Positions 54,061-63,473 of a stretch of 64,000 bases of DNA are shown here, piece by piece (within the stretch, counting starts at the first letter, position 1; every line of letters starts with the position of its first letter). Source of the DNA: an uncultured Pontibacter sp. GTDB lineage: Bacteria; Bacteroidota; Bacteroidia; Cytophagales; Hymenobacteraceae. The stretch spans positions 1,755,523 through 1,819,522 of the forward strand of contig NZ_CANMNI010000001.1 of the NCBI RefSeq assembly GCF_947499215.1, given 5' to 3'. Made by a program: the position numbers and the translations under genes. The notes under the pieces are model-generated. The model saw only the letters and a program-made list of their open reading frames with translations, searched no databases and was not told where the DNA came from.

Positions 54061-56712
54061 ATGCCGCCTCTCTACAAACTTAAACATGCGCACTGGGTAT
54101 CCCTGCTCTGGCTCATAGCCCTCGCCCTACCTTGCCGTCTGCAAGCGCAACAGCCGGGAAAATCCGAAGCACAGCAACTACAGGCCCGAAAGTTGGCCCC
54201 GCACCTACAGCATGTCACGCGAGTGGCCCTCGAGGCCGCTTACCGGGTACAGGTGCGGGACAAACAGGCGTTCTATACTTGGCTAAAACAGCAAAAGCTG
54301 CAAGTGAAAGTAAAGGTCACGCCCCACGATAGAAACACCCTGCTTCTGTCAGGTATAAACGCCACACAACTTCAATTGCTGCTCTCCTCCCCTGCAGTGC
54401 TTTACATTGATAAACCCAACCGCAGGGCCATAGAGGAACTGGAACTGAAAGACGCAGACTTTGTAGCCAACAATATTTACGCGGCACAGGCGGCCTTCCT
54501 CGGGCTCGCAGGGCAAGGCATGGGGGTGTCTGTCAAGGAAAATGCGTTCAACGCAACTGATATCGACTTGTTGGGCCGTGTGCTCTCTCCTGAATCGATT
54601 GGTGATAACCGCAGCCAGCATGCGACCACCATGGCTACCCTGATAGCCGGTGCCGGCAACTCCGGCCCAAACGGCAAAGGCGTAACGCAGCACACGCTTA
54701 TCGCCCACTCCAGTTTTGAAGAGCTGTACCCAGACAACAGTCAAAATCTCCTAAGCCAAGGTATAAGTGTACAGAACCATTCCTATGGTGTGGGGGTGGA
54801 AAACTACTACGGACTGGAAGCGCAGGCCTACGACCGGCAAAGTCACCAGCATCCTGAGATGCTCCACGTGTTCTCTTCCGGTAATAGCGGTGACAAGGCC
54901 GAAACCACTGGTGCCTATGCCAACCTGTTAGGTATAGCCAACCTGACCGGGCAATTCAAGACCTCTAAAAACTCGATTAGTGTAGGTGCGCTGGAGCCTA
55001 GCGGCGAAGTAGGTATACGCAGCTCCAGAGGCCCTGCCTATGATGGCCGCATCAAGCCCGAACTGGTGGCACATGGCACCGGAGGCACCTCTGAAGCCGC
55101 TGCTGTGGTGTCAGGTATAGCACTGCTGGTACAACAGGCTTACAAAGAAAGTTATGACAAGCTACCCCCCGCTTCTTTGGTGAAGGCGGCCATGATCAAC
55201 AGTGCTGAGGATGTTGGCCGCCCCGGCCCCGATTTTGAGTCCGGCTACGGAAGCACGGATGCACTCGGTGCCATCAGCACGATAGAAAACCAGCGTTTTG
55301 TGTTGAGCTCCCTATTGCAAGGCGAAACGCAAACCATTCAACTGAGTGTTCCTACCGGCACACATTTACTCAAAGCTACCCTTGTATGGCACGACCTGGA
55401 AGCGGAACCCAATGCAGAAAAAGCCCTCCTCAACGACCTTGACCTGAAGCTGCAGCGTAATGCTTCCGCCCAAAGTTGGCTGCCTTGGGTGCTTAGCACC
55501 TATCCGCACGCCGATTCGCTGAGGCTGCCCGCCCGCCGTGGCACAGACCGCCTCAATAACATTGAACAGATAACCGTTGCACAGCCATCTGCTGGCAGCT
55601 ATACCTTGACCGTAAGCGGCCACAGGGTGCAGCAAGGTCCGCAGGCTTTTAGTCTGGTGTATGAGTTGGAGCGAGGCATGCAGTGGCTATACCCGACCGC
55701 TGGCGCTACACTGCTAAGCGGCCAGCCTGCTCTGCTCAGCTGGCAAGGTATTCTCCCGAATGGAACAGGTCGTCTGGAGTACCGTTTGGCTGGAAGTGAG
55801 GGATGGCAGACAATTTCAGAAAACCTGACACTGCGTGAGCAGCGCTATACCTGGGCAATACCCGACACGGTAGCCGTGGCGCAACTGCGACTAAGCAGCG
55901 GGACCACGGAAATCGTATCAGAAGAATTTATGCTGAGTTGCCCAATAAGTCCGCAGGTAGGCTTTAATTGCGACAATCAGGTGATGCTGCATTGGCCAAG
56001 CCTACCCAACGTGCAACAGTTCCAGCTATACCGCTTAGGCGAAACACACCTCGAGCCGTTGCTTACAACCATGGACACCTTGGCCCTCCTCGATAAAAGC
56101 ATGTTACAAGGTGGGTATATAGCCCTTGCTCCGGTCCTGCAGGGCAGGCAGGCGCAATACGGCCGTTCCATACAGCTTCAGGAAGGAGGTTTAGGTTGTT
56201 ATGTTACCAGCTTTTTGCCACGGCAGTTCGTGATGGACACAGTAAGGCTAGACCTTGAAATCAGTACGCTCTACCAACTCGCCTCCCTCAGTTTGGAACG
56301 GCTGGAAAGCGGCGGATTTAAAACGGTGAATACCCTCTTTCCCGTCACTCAGCGGCAGCTCACATTCTCGGACAGCCGGCCACAGCCGGGCAGGAACATC
56401 TATCGTGTGAAAGTTGAGACAACCACGGGCAAAACGTTTTATAGCCAGCAAGAGGACGTAATCTATGCTTCTCAGGATTTTATGCAGGTATACCCAAGCC
56501 CTGTGGCAGCTGGGCAACCTTTTTTTGTAGCTATCAATGGAGATGCCGCCCATATTCAACTTTACGATCAGGTAGGCAGACTGAAATTGGAAACATCTGT
56601 GACCGGCGTGCTAAAAGAAGTCCAAACCAAAGGCCTGACTAAAGGCCTTTACATCATCCGGGCAAAGACTGAAACGGGTTATCTCCTCTCAGGAAAAGTA
56701 CTGCTTTTGTAG
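54061..56712 (+). CDS. Subtilisin-family (S8) peptidase with type IX sorting domain
   Basis: An 883-residue secreted protein. Signal (LLWLIALALPCRLQAQ), a pro-region to about residue 150, an S8 domain (about 155-420), beta-rich domains and a C-terminal T9SS type A tail (QVYPSPVAAGQPFFV, GLYIIRAKTETG). The S8 motifs are unusual: VSVKENAF stands where VxVIDTG is normal, HATTMATLIAG for the histidine motif and GTSEAAAVVSG for the serine motif. His, Asn (SSGNSG) and Ser are kept, but the aspartate appears to be glutamate. It is probably exported through SprA, encoded just upstream. Confidence 0.88.
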   Translation: MPPLYKLKHAHWVSLLWLIALALPCRLQAQQPGKSEAQQLQARKLAPHLQHVTRVALEAAYRVQVRDKQAFYTWLKQQKLQVKVKVTPHDRNTLLLSGINATQLQLLLSSPAVLYIDKPNRRAIEELELKDADFVANNIYAAQAAFLGLAGQGMGVSVKENAFNATDIDLLGRVLSPESIGDNRSQHATTMATLIAGAGNSGPNGKGVTQHTLIAHSSFEELYPDNSQNLLSQGISVQNHSYGVGVENYYGLEAQAYDRQSHQHPEMLHVFSSGNSGDKAETTGAYANLLGIANLTGQFKTSKNSISVGALEPSGEVGIRSSRGPAYDGRIKPELVAHGTGGTSEAAAVVSGIALLVQQAYKESYDKLPPASLVKAAMINSAEDVGRPGPDFESGYGSTDALGAISTIENQRFVLSSLLQGETQTIQLSVPTGTHLLKATLVWHDLEAEPNAEKALLNDLDLKLQRNASAQSWLPWVLSTYPHADSLRLPARRGTDRLNNIEQITVAQPSAGSYTLTVSGHRVQQGPQAFSLVYELERGMQWLYPTAGATLLSGQPALLSWQGILPNGTGRLEYRLAGSEGWQTISENLTLREQRYTWAIPDTVAVAQLRLSSGTTEIVSEEFMLSCPISPQVGFNCDNQVMLHWPSLPNVQQFQLYRLGETHLEPLLTTMDTLALLDKSMLQGGYIALAPVLQGRQAQYGRSIQLQEGGLGCYVTSFLPRQFVMDTVRLDLEISTLYQLASLSLERLESGGFKTVNTLFPVTQRQLTFSDSRPQPGRNIYRVKVETTTGKTFYSQQEDVIYASQDFMQVYPSPVAAGQPFFVAINGDAAHIQLYDQVGRLKLETSVTGVLKEVQTKGLTKGLYIIRAKTETGYLLSGKVLLL

Positions 56713-56836
56713 GCTTATTCATCATGTTGCCGATGTACGCCCTATCAACAAGTTGTAATTCATCTGTTTACCTTGCTCCGCTACGAATAGGTGTTTATAC
56801 TCTTATCAAGCCTAGGCTTTCCTGTCTGCCAGAAAT

Positions 56837-56875
56837 AAAAAAAGCACAGCTTCCTTTGGGAAGCTGTGCTTTTTT
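56837..56875. terminator. Bidirectional Rho-independent terminator
   Basis: AAAAAAGCACAGCTTCC pairs with GGAAGCTGTGCTTTTTT around a 4-nt loop, between the convergent subtilase and HEIGH protease genes. Confidence 0.95.
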
Positions 56876-56897
56876 GAAGGCTTTGCGACTCCTGATG

Positions 56898-57701
56898 TTA
56901 GTACAGGTATCTTAAAGCAGTTTTGTCGTTTGAGTTAAAGTAGCGGTTCACACCCGTACCGATACAAGCCAGCATCCAAGAGTTAGGATCGGCACCTGTT
57001 GGCGTGCCCGGGATGTGCACGGCACCTACAGTAGAGGCACCCTCGTTGTAGTAAGAACCACCGCAGCTGTACGCTCTGTTCATGTAGTCTGTGTGGCGGA
57101 AACCGATGGTGTGGCCAATCTCATGGGCCAAGATAGTGGCCAAGTAGTTGGTACCCGGGTTAGAGCCAAGGTAATCGGAGTTCACCTTAACACTATTGTA
57201 AGGGTTACCACCAGATGGGAAACCAGCGGAAGCCAAGTAGCTTGATCCGCTTGGCGCCTTTGACACGAGGATGTTATACCCCGAAGACACACGACGGAAC
57301 TTCAAAAGCAGGTTCTCGGCATTGAAGCGGCGGATCGCCTCGTCCAATGCGGATACATAAGAAGAAGGTAGGCTGGTAGTGATCGCCACGTTGATGGTGC
57401 GACCGGAGCCTACGCTTACCAAGTTGTTAGTGCGGTACTGCTCCTCTTCACCAACACGAAGCGCCGTAGTTTCCGCTGACACATTCAAGTCGCTGTCAGA
57501 GAAGAAGATGTCACCTTCCACAATGTAACCGCCTTCGGTGCGCTGCACATTGTCAGTGTTAAAGCCCATTTCTGAGATCTTTGCCATAGTAAGGGGTGAA
57601 ATCTCATTGGCAGTTACTTCTCCTTCTGCATCTTTCTGGCATGAGGAAAAGCCGAACATAGCTACCATAGCTATGAGGGTGAGTAAACGTGTTGTTTTCA
57701 T
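56898..57701 (-). CDS. HEIGH-type zinc metalloprotease lipoprotein (M57-like)
   Basis: A 267-residue predicted lipoprotein (LIAMVAMFGFSSC signal). The zinc site is HEIGHTIGFRH, the metzincin pattern HExxHxxGxxH, followed by a later methionine in the C-terminal half, as in dual-action HEIGH/M57 metallopeptidases. The region before it (VSSGYNILVSKA, YNSVKVNSDYLGSNP) is of the same family. The serine/glycine-rich sequence suggests secretion to the cell surface. The target is not known. Confidence 0.88.
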   Translation of the reverse strand: MKTTRLLTLIAMVAMFGFSSCQKDAEGEVTANEISPLTMAKISEMGFNTDNVQRTEGGYIVEGDIFFSDSDLNVSAETTALRVGEEEQYRTNNLVSVGSGRTINVAITTSLPSSYVSALDEAIRRFNAENLLLKFRRVSSGYNILVSKAPSGSSYLASAGFPSGGNPYNSVKVNSDYLGSNPGTNYLATILAHEIGHTIGFRHTDYMNRAYSCGGSYYNEGASTVGAVHIPGTPTGADPNSWMLACIGTGVNRYFNSNDKTALRYLY

Positions 57702-57993
57702 TAATTTTATTATTTATAGTTAAACATGACGAAATATAGATGAATAACATATACCGCGCAATAGGCTATATATAACTATAAATCAGTGTTTTAACCACAA
57801 ACAACACACCTAGATAAAGTTGCGTAAATAAGAAATATAAACTATAACTAATATAAGAAAATTTGCATACTATCGCCATAAGGTTGCATAAACACGACCA
57901 CAACAAGGCGAAAAAAAATTAAAAAAATTTTACTCCCCTACCCGATTCCAGAGCAAGACAACCTAATTAGGGAGAGCGAATAGGTCCATAAAA
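57702..57993. other. AT-rich gap upstream of the metalloprotease gene
   Basis: About 290 bp between the metalloprotease start and the yicC terminator. It is very AT-rich, with homopolymer runs near 57910, and should hold the metalloprotease promoter. I see no exact TANNTTTG on the minus strand and no coding frame. Confidence 0.5.
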
Positions 57994-58019
57994 AAAGGCA
58001 GCTCCAGAGAGCTGCCTTT
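57994..58019 (-). terminator. Rho-independent terminator of yicC
   Basis: AAAGGCAGCTC pairs perfectly with GAGCTGCCTTT, with further adenines on the left that read as a T-run on the minus strand. Confidence 0.9.
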
Positions 58020-58047
58020 AAGTTTTAGAATCAATAAGTTGGGATAA

Positions 58048-58929
58048 CTATAGAATATTGTTAATCTGCTCTTTTATTTTCTCCAATTCTTCTTTCATTT
58101 CCACTACATGGTGCTGTATAGTCGCATCATTGGCTTTAGAACCGATCGTGTTGATTTCGCGGCCAATCTCCTGAGAGATAAAGCCGAGCTTCTTGCCTGT
58201 CGGCTCTGGCAGGTATACCGTTTCGGTGAAATAGTGCAGGTGGTTAACTAAACGCACCTTTTCCTCAGCTATGTCAAGTTTCTCCATATAATAGATCATC
58301 TCCTGCTCGAAGCGGTTCTCATCGTAGTGATCAGCACCTGATATCTCCGCAATGTGGCCTCTAATACGATTACGGATATGTTCCATACGCACGGGGTCTT
58401 GTTTCTCTACTTCGGCCAACAGTATGCGGATGCGATCGATGTAAGCCATGATCTCAGCTGTAAGGGCCTTTCCCTCGTCGGCCCGGAAAGAATTGATGCT
58501 ATCTAGCGCTTCCTGTACGAGCGGCTGCACCACTTCCCAGTCTGCCTCCCCTGATTCTTCTTCACCCTGCTCCTGCTGCAGCACGTCAGGCATGTGTAGT
58601 GCCAAACGGAACAGATCGGTCTTAGAGCCTCCCACCAAATCAGCTGCGGCGTTCAGTTCCTCATAATAGGCTTTGAGCAACTCCTTGTTGATATTGCTTT
58701 TGGCCTTTTGGGCTTTATTTTTAGAATAGTCGATGCAGATGCTCACCTTGCCGCGCACGAGGGCCTTCGTCAGCATAGTCCGTACTTCATACTCCCGGTC
58801 GGATAAGAAGCGGGGAAGGCGTACGGTCAGATCCATCCCTTTGGAGTTGAGTGATCGTATTTCGACGTTAATAGAATACTGGTCAGTATCGAGGCGGGCA
58901 CTGCCATAGCCTGTCATGGACTGCAACAT
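58048..58929 (-). CDS. YicC family endoribonuclease
   Basis: A 293-residue protein of the YicC/YloC family. The start MLQSMTGYGSA and ALVRGKVSICIDY belong to the N-terminal domain, and the C-terminal DUF1732 part has ENRFEQEMIYYMEKLDIAEE, GKKLGFISQEIGREINTIGSKAND. YicC in E. coli is an RNase linked to small-RNA turnover. The ATG at 58929 gives the canonical start; a GTG two codons upstream is less likely. Confidence 0.93.
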   Translation of the reverse strand: MLQSMTGYGSARLDTDQYSINVEIRSLNSKGMDLTVRLPRFLSDREYEVRTMLTKALVRGKVSICIDYSKNKAQKAKSNINKELLKAYYEELNAAADLVGGSKTDLFRLALHMPDVLQQEQGEEESGEADWEVVQPLVQEALDSINSFRADEGKALTAEIMAYIDRIRILLAEVEKQDPVRMEHIRNRIRGHIAEISGADHYDENRFEQEMIYYMEKLDIAEEKVRLVNHLHYFTETVYLPEPTGKKLGFISQEIGREINTIGSKANDATIQHHVVEMKEELEKIKEQINNIL

Positions 58930-59016
58930 AGGCACTATAATGTATGATGGTTTGGCAAATTAGGCAAATTTCCTCACTATTACGAAGTTGTAGACTCAAA
59001 AGCTGCTTTTAACACA

Positions 59017-59046
59017 AATCGCCCGACATGCTCATGCCGGGCGATT
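59017..59046 (-). terminator. Hairpin between the serine hydrolase gene and yicC
   Basis: AATCGCCCG pairs with CGGGCGATT; an inner CATG/CATG extends the stem. T-rich sequence lies on both sides. Probably ends the minus-strand operon that starts beyond 64000. Confidence 0.8.
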
Positions 59047-59108
59047 CCGCTTTTTGGCTAATATGAATTACGCCTAGGAGTTGCGTGATATCAGGCTCTG
59101 CCTATACC

Positions 59109-60260
59109 TTACGGCACTATCTTATTTACCGCATCAATCATCGCCATGACTTCGCTTGGATGATTGTTGATGCGCTCTCCCCGCTTCTTGCCCAGCCGCA
59201 CAATCACGAGCTCCTTCTCAGGTATAACAATGATATATTGCCCCAGTATACCGCGGGCATAGAAGACATACTGTTTTTTGTAATCAGGAAGCAGCCACCA
59301 CTGGTAACCATAGTGGTCAGAGGTTTCGTTTGTCAGAGCGTCGGTAAGGCCGTTAGGTGTAATCGAGGCCTGCACATATTCCGGCGACACAAGTGTGTCA
59401 CCCTGCCATACTCCCTGCTGCAGGTATAGCTGCCCGATGCGGGCGAAGTCGCGGGCGTTGGAGAAGAAACAGCAGTATGCCTTTTCACTGCCTCGGGGAC
59501 GGTCTATACTCCACTCGGCTTTGCGCTCAGCACCCAAAGGCCGCCACAGTTTCTCTTCTGCATAGTCAGCCAAGTTTTTTCCGGTAGCAGCTTCCAACAC
59601 GAAACCCAGCACCTGCGTATCGCCGCTTTTGTACTCGAACTTCTGCCCCGGCTCCTCCACCGCCTCCAACCGCTTGATAATTTTTTTTAAGTTAGAGCCG
59701 TAGTAGGCCTCGGTTGTCATGGAAAGCGGGTTGCTGTACGATTCGTCCCAGTTCAGCCCGGAACTCATCCAGAGTAGGTGCCTGAGTGTGATGTTGGCTT
59801 TACGCCCTTCTTTAAACTCCGGCAGAAAATCTCCCACCGGCTGGTCTATACTTTGAATGGCCCCTTCCTGCAGGGCTACACCCAGCAACACGCTCACGAT
59901 GCTTTTGGCCATCGAAAACGAATTGCTCAGCGACTCTTCGGAATAACCATCCCAGTACTGCTCATACAGCAGCGAGTCCTGATGTATGACAACAAACGCA
60001 ATTGACTCTAAATCTTGGTGCAGGCGCTGCAGATCGGTGGGTAGCCGTAGGTTATTATATTCGGAAGCCAAGGGCCAAGGCTGCGCACTTTCGGGCGCCT
60101 CTATTTTTCGCTGATGGAAAATGAGGTGATCGTCTATGTCAGCAAAGTTGTGATACAGTGCTTTGTACACATAGTTCTTGTCAGCCATGTGCAGCCATGC
60201 GGCTGCAAGCCCCAGTACCAGTATAGCGCCAAGACCGAATCGTTTGGTTTTCCGGTTCAT
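59109..60260 (-). CDS. Beta-lactamase-fold serine hydrolase
   Basis: A 383-residue protein with an N-terminal membrane/signal segment (LGAILVLGLAAAWLH) and a class C beta-lactamase/DD-peptidase-like domain. The SxxK motif is FSMAKSIVS, the YxN-like tyrosine is in EYKSGDTQ, and LLWMSSGLNWDESYSN is typical of the esterase/EstB-like members. Substrate unknown. Its start lies 8 bp after the stop of the propeller/barrel gene, so they are co-transcribed. Confidence 0.87.
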   Translation of the reverse strand: MNRKTKRFGLGAILVLGLAAAWLHMADKNYVYKALYHNFADIDDHLIFHQRKIEAPESAQPWPLASEYNNLRLPTDLQRLHQDLESIAFVVIHQDSLLYEQYWDGYSEESLSNSFSMAKSIVSVLLGVALQEGAIQSIDQPVGDFLPEFKEGRKANITLRHLLWMSSGLNWDESYSNPLSMTTEAYYGSNLKKIIKRLEAVEEPGQKFEYKSGDTQVLGFVLEAATGKNLADYAEEKLWRPLGAERKAEWSIDRPRGSEKAYCCFFSNARDFARIGQLYLQQGVWQGDTLVSPEYVQASITPNGLTDALTNETSDHYGYQWWLLPDYKKQYVFYARGILGQYIIVIPEKELVIVRLGKKRGERINNHPSEVMAMIDAVNKIVP

Positions 60261-60268
60261 CCAAAAGT

Positions 60269-63200
60269 TTAGAAGTCGTAGCCCAGTGTGACGTAAAACT
60301 TAGGCCCTTTGCGTGCATCATCCTCTTCACTCCAAGCCATGTCCAGTTTCCCGTACACTCCAAATAAAGTGGTACGTGCACCCACGCCATAGCCTAGCAG
60401 GAAAGGATTGCGGTAATTGATTACAGTGATCTCGAAAGGACTGACATTCGTTTGGTCGATGCGGCCGCCTATCACACGCGTGTTGATAGAGTTATTTCCT
60501 GTAAAAGGGTTGGTACCGTTATAGGCAGAGCCGGCGTCAGCGAAAGCCGTGAACTGCAGGTTGCGGAAGAAGCCTGATGGGATAGGCGCATCATAAAGAT
60601 ACTGCACGATTGGAACACGTAGCTCGACATTGGCTAGCAGGTACTTAGATCCGCGTCGCGCATTAAAATTAAAGCCTCGCAGTGGTGTCACGTAGTCCAA
60701 GTAGAACAAATCGGCTGGTGCGCGCACGGTAATGGCATTGGGGTCTCCCGGTTCATCCTCCGATGCAAAAAGCCAGTTGTCCATGCCGCCTATCAGGAAA
60801 TTTTTAGGGGCGTTTCCAAAGAAAGCGCCATACCCGATGCGGGCTGCCAAGATAATCTGCCGGTGCACCTTCTGGTAATGGCGCACATCCAAGTAAAACT
60901 TGTTGAAGTTACCGGCACCGTCCCCGAAGCTTTTGAGCGTGAGTAAGCCCGCCTTCATGCGCGTGCCCTCCAACATGTTCACGCCACGCACAACGGAGTT
61001 ATCGAACACAAGCTCTACATTGCCGCCACCGAAATTAGCGACACTATCGGGTGTGATAAAGCTGTTGACATACGTAAAGCGGGTGTTGACAAACTTAGGC
61101 TGCACGCGAATGCTAGTGCTGTAGGTGAGCGGATACACTAAGGTAGGTGAAAACTCATGCTTACCAAATCGTGCGACATGCCCCGGCAATTCGGGAATCT
61201 GTCCTACTATCACATCACGCCGGTACTGCATACCAATGTCAAAGCGGTTTTTCAGGTTCATGTACTCGGCGAACATGCGGCTCGTTTTGAGATCGGTTCG
61301 CAGAAAAGCACTGCCTCTGATGTGGTGGTTTTCGAAGAGGTCGCTCATATTAACCCCGCCCACAAGGCCAAATCCTAACTGAGGATCTGCATACACGGAT
61401 GTGATAACCTCGTGCACACTAAAGCGCAGGTCATAATCGATCGGGCCGGCGATGGGGATACCTCCCTCGGTGGTGCGGGCGCGCGGTGCGGCTGCCTGTG
61501 CCTTGGCCTGAGCCTCCTGCTGCTGTTGCTCCTTCAGGTCACTTTCAAACTGGTAGTTTTCAATGTCAACTTCCCCCTGTCGCTGTGGTTTCTTGCGTGT
61601 GCTGCTCTCTAGGAGCTTACGGGTTGTAGCCGCCACGCTGGCAGAGCTGCGCGCCCGAGTCTCCAGTATGATCTGGCGAGAGGATTTTGGCAGCGAGTCT
61701 GGTGCCGTTGAACTGTACTCCGGGAACAGGTATACGAAACTGCGGGCATTGTCGAAGGCTGTTAGAGCAAGCAAGTTTGTGCCGCTCTTATAGTCATAGC
61801 TCTCAATGTCCTGCACAAAGTTGCTGATCGGTCTTTTTCTGCCTGTCGCCACCTCATAGCGATAGAGGCTCCGCACGCCCGACTCCTCACTTAGGTATAC
61901 AAAGTTACCGTCTTCGGTAGCGCGGGGCATTATTTCGCTGGAAATGGAGAAAGTAACCTGACGAGCGTTGGCTCCCGTACCGTCACGAGGCATCAGAAAA
62001 ATATCGTAGTTGTTCACCACACTCGAAAAGGTGCCCGAGGCAGTCTCTCCGGTTGTGTCAACAAAGCGGTTGGAGCTAAAGGCGATCGTGTTGTTCCCAG
62101 CAAGGAATACGGGCTGTATATCGTCGTAAATATCGTTGGTGAGCTGCTGCTGCACACGCCCACCGCTCGAGAGCAGGTATAGGTCTGTCTGCCCATCGCG
62201 CACGGCACTCATCACAATCGTGCTGCCGTCGTCGGAGTAGCTCATATCACGTACCTGCGAAAACTGTTTAAGTGCGACTGCCGGTGTCCTGACGTCGTCA
62301 AAAACCGGGACGCGTGAGCGTCGACGGGTCGAATTTATCTGTCGCAACACCATCTCTCCGCGTCGCGCCTCTACAAAGCCCAACTGGGTATTAGTGCGCC
62401 ACGCTAGCACCGGCAGTCTGTAATCAATGCGCTGGTCCACTGTTCTATAGCCGCCTTTCCATACCACACGGCTGCGGTTGCTACGCACATCCTTCACTAT
62501 AATCTGGTAACTGCCATTCTCGTTTTCGGCATAGGCCAGCAAAGTGCCCGCCGGGTTAAGCACTGGTTCTGTATAGCGGATGTCTTTTTTATTCTTCTCG
62601 AACAGTTTATTATTAACAGGGAGCCCCACCAGCGGGTTGTCTGTGCGGGTGTTGATTTGGAGGTAGTAATTATGGCAGTCCTGCAGGAAACGCTTGTATG
62701 GGATGTTGAGACTGCTCGTGATGCCTATTTCCGTGTCACGGGTAATACGGGTAAGATTGAGAATGTTTTGAATGGAGGTATAGCCATAGCGCTCAGCTAT
62801 GTAATTCCAGATGGCCTGTCCGGCAAGTTCCTGATTGCGGGCCAACAAATCCTCCATACGGGCTTTATTGTTCACCAGCAGCATGTCGCGCATGTAGTTG
62901 TCCATGCGCAGGCTCCAGCCCTCGGCGGTATAGGCCGCCACACCGCTGATAAACCAGTCTGGCAGGCGCAGCAGGTAGCTGCTCTGCAGCGCCTCCTTCA
63001 AACTGCCGCCATACATCATGTCATTGAGCAGTAGCTCGGTCAATTGGTAGCTCAGGTCACGCTTGAAGTCGGTTTGGGTACCGTCGTAGGCCAGTTCCAG
63101 CTTGTTTTTGAGGAAGAGCGTTTCGCCGCCTGTCTGGAACTGATCGCGCTGCTGTCCAATGTTACTCTGCTTCAGGTCCGTCATCGAGTTATAGACGATG

Positions 63201-63469
63201 AGCGTGATTTTGGAGTAAGGATAGTAACCGATGAAACTGGTGATGCGCTTGAGCTCACGCTCCGCGTACTCGGCGGCGTTGCGGGCCGCTTGGTCACCGC
63301 CGGCGTAGAAGTATATGTTGAAGTTCTGGGTGCTGTAGAGCTTCCAATCGAAGTTCTTATACTGTATCCTGCTGCGGCCGAATGTCTGCACATTGGGCTG
63401 GGCAAAAGCCTCTTGGCCTGCCGTGACACAGAGCAGAAACAGCAACAATAACCTTATAGTAAAACGCAT
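60269..63469 (-). CDS. Large exported protein: gluzincin-like domain, beta-propeller and outer-membrane barrel
   Basis: A 1066-residue protein with a signal (LLLLFLLCVTAGQEAFA). Residues 35-280 resemble the peptidase MA/gluzincin domain but the HExxH helix is replaced by YQLTE (141-145) while LPDWFISGVAAY (169-180) is kept, so peptidase activity is unlikely. Residues 290-620 contain WD40/TolB-like (PD40) blades such as MSYSDDGSTIVMSA and SSEIMPRATEDGNFVYLS. A charged linker (610-670) precedes a C-terminal surface-antigen/BamA-type barrel ending FYVTLGYDF. Probably an outer-membrane protein with a periplasmic propeller; the role is unknown. Confidence 0.82.
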   Translation of the reverse strand: MRFTIRLLLLFLLCVTAGQEAFAQPNVQTFGRSRIQYKNFDWKLYSTQNFNIYFYAGGDQAARNAAEYAERELKRITSFIGYYPYSKITLIVYNSMTDLKQSNIGQQRDQFQTGGETLFLKNKLELAYDGTQTDFKRDLSYQLTELLLNDMMYGGSLKEALQSSYLLRLPDWFISGVAAYTAEGWSLRMDNYMRDMLLVNNKARMEDLLARNQELAGQAIWNYIAERYGYTSIQNILNLTRITRDTEIGITSSLNIPYKRFLQDCHNYYLQINTRTDNPLVGLPVNNKLFEKNKKDIRYTEPVLNPAGTLLAYAENENGSYQIIVKDVRSNRSRVVWKGGYRTVDQRIDYRLPVLAWRTNTQLGFVEARRGEMVLRQINSTRRRSRVPVFDDVRTPAVALKQFSQVRDMSYSDDGSTIVMSAVRDGQTDLYLLSSGGRVQQQLTNDIYDDIQPVFLAGNNTIAFSSNRFVDTTGETASGTFSSVVNNYDIFLMPRDGTGANARQVTFSISSEIMPRATEDGNFVYLSEESGVRSLYRYEVATGRKRPISNFVQDIESYDYKSGTNLLALTAFDNARSFVYLFPEYSSTAPDSLPKSSRQIILETRARSSASVAATTRKLLESSTRKKPQRQGEVDIENYQFESDLKEQQQQEAQAKAQAAAPRARTTEGGIPIAGPIDYDLRFSVHEVITSVYADPQLGFGLVGGVNMSDLFENHHIRGSAFLRTDLKTSRMFAEYMNLKNRFDIGMQYRRDVIVGQIPELPGHVARFGKHEFSPTLVYPLTYSTSIRVQPKFVNTRFTYVNSFITPDSVANFGGGNVELVFDNSVVRGVNMLEGTRMKAGLLTLKSFGDGAGNFNKFYLDVRHYQKVHRQIILAARIGYGAFFGNAPKNFLIGGMDNWLFASEDEPGDPNAITVRAPADLFYLDYVTPLRGFNFNARRGSKYLLANVELRVPIVQYLYDAPIPSGFFRNLQFTAFADAGSAYNGTNPFTGNNSINTRVIGGRIDQTNVSPFEITVINYRNPFLLGYGVGARTTLFGVYGKLDMAWSEEDDARKGPKFYVTLGYDF

Positions 63470-63473
63470 GCGC

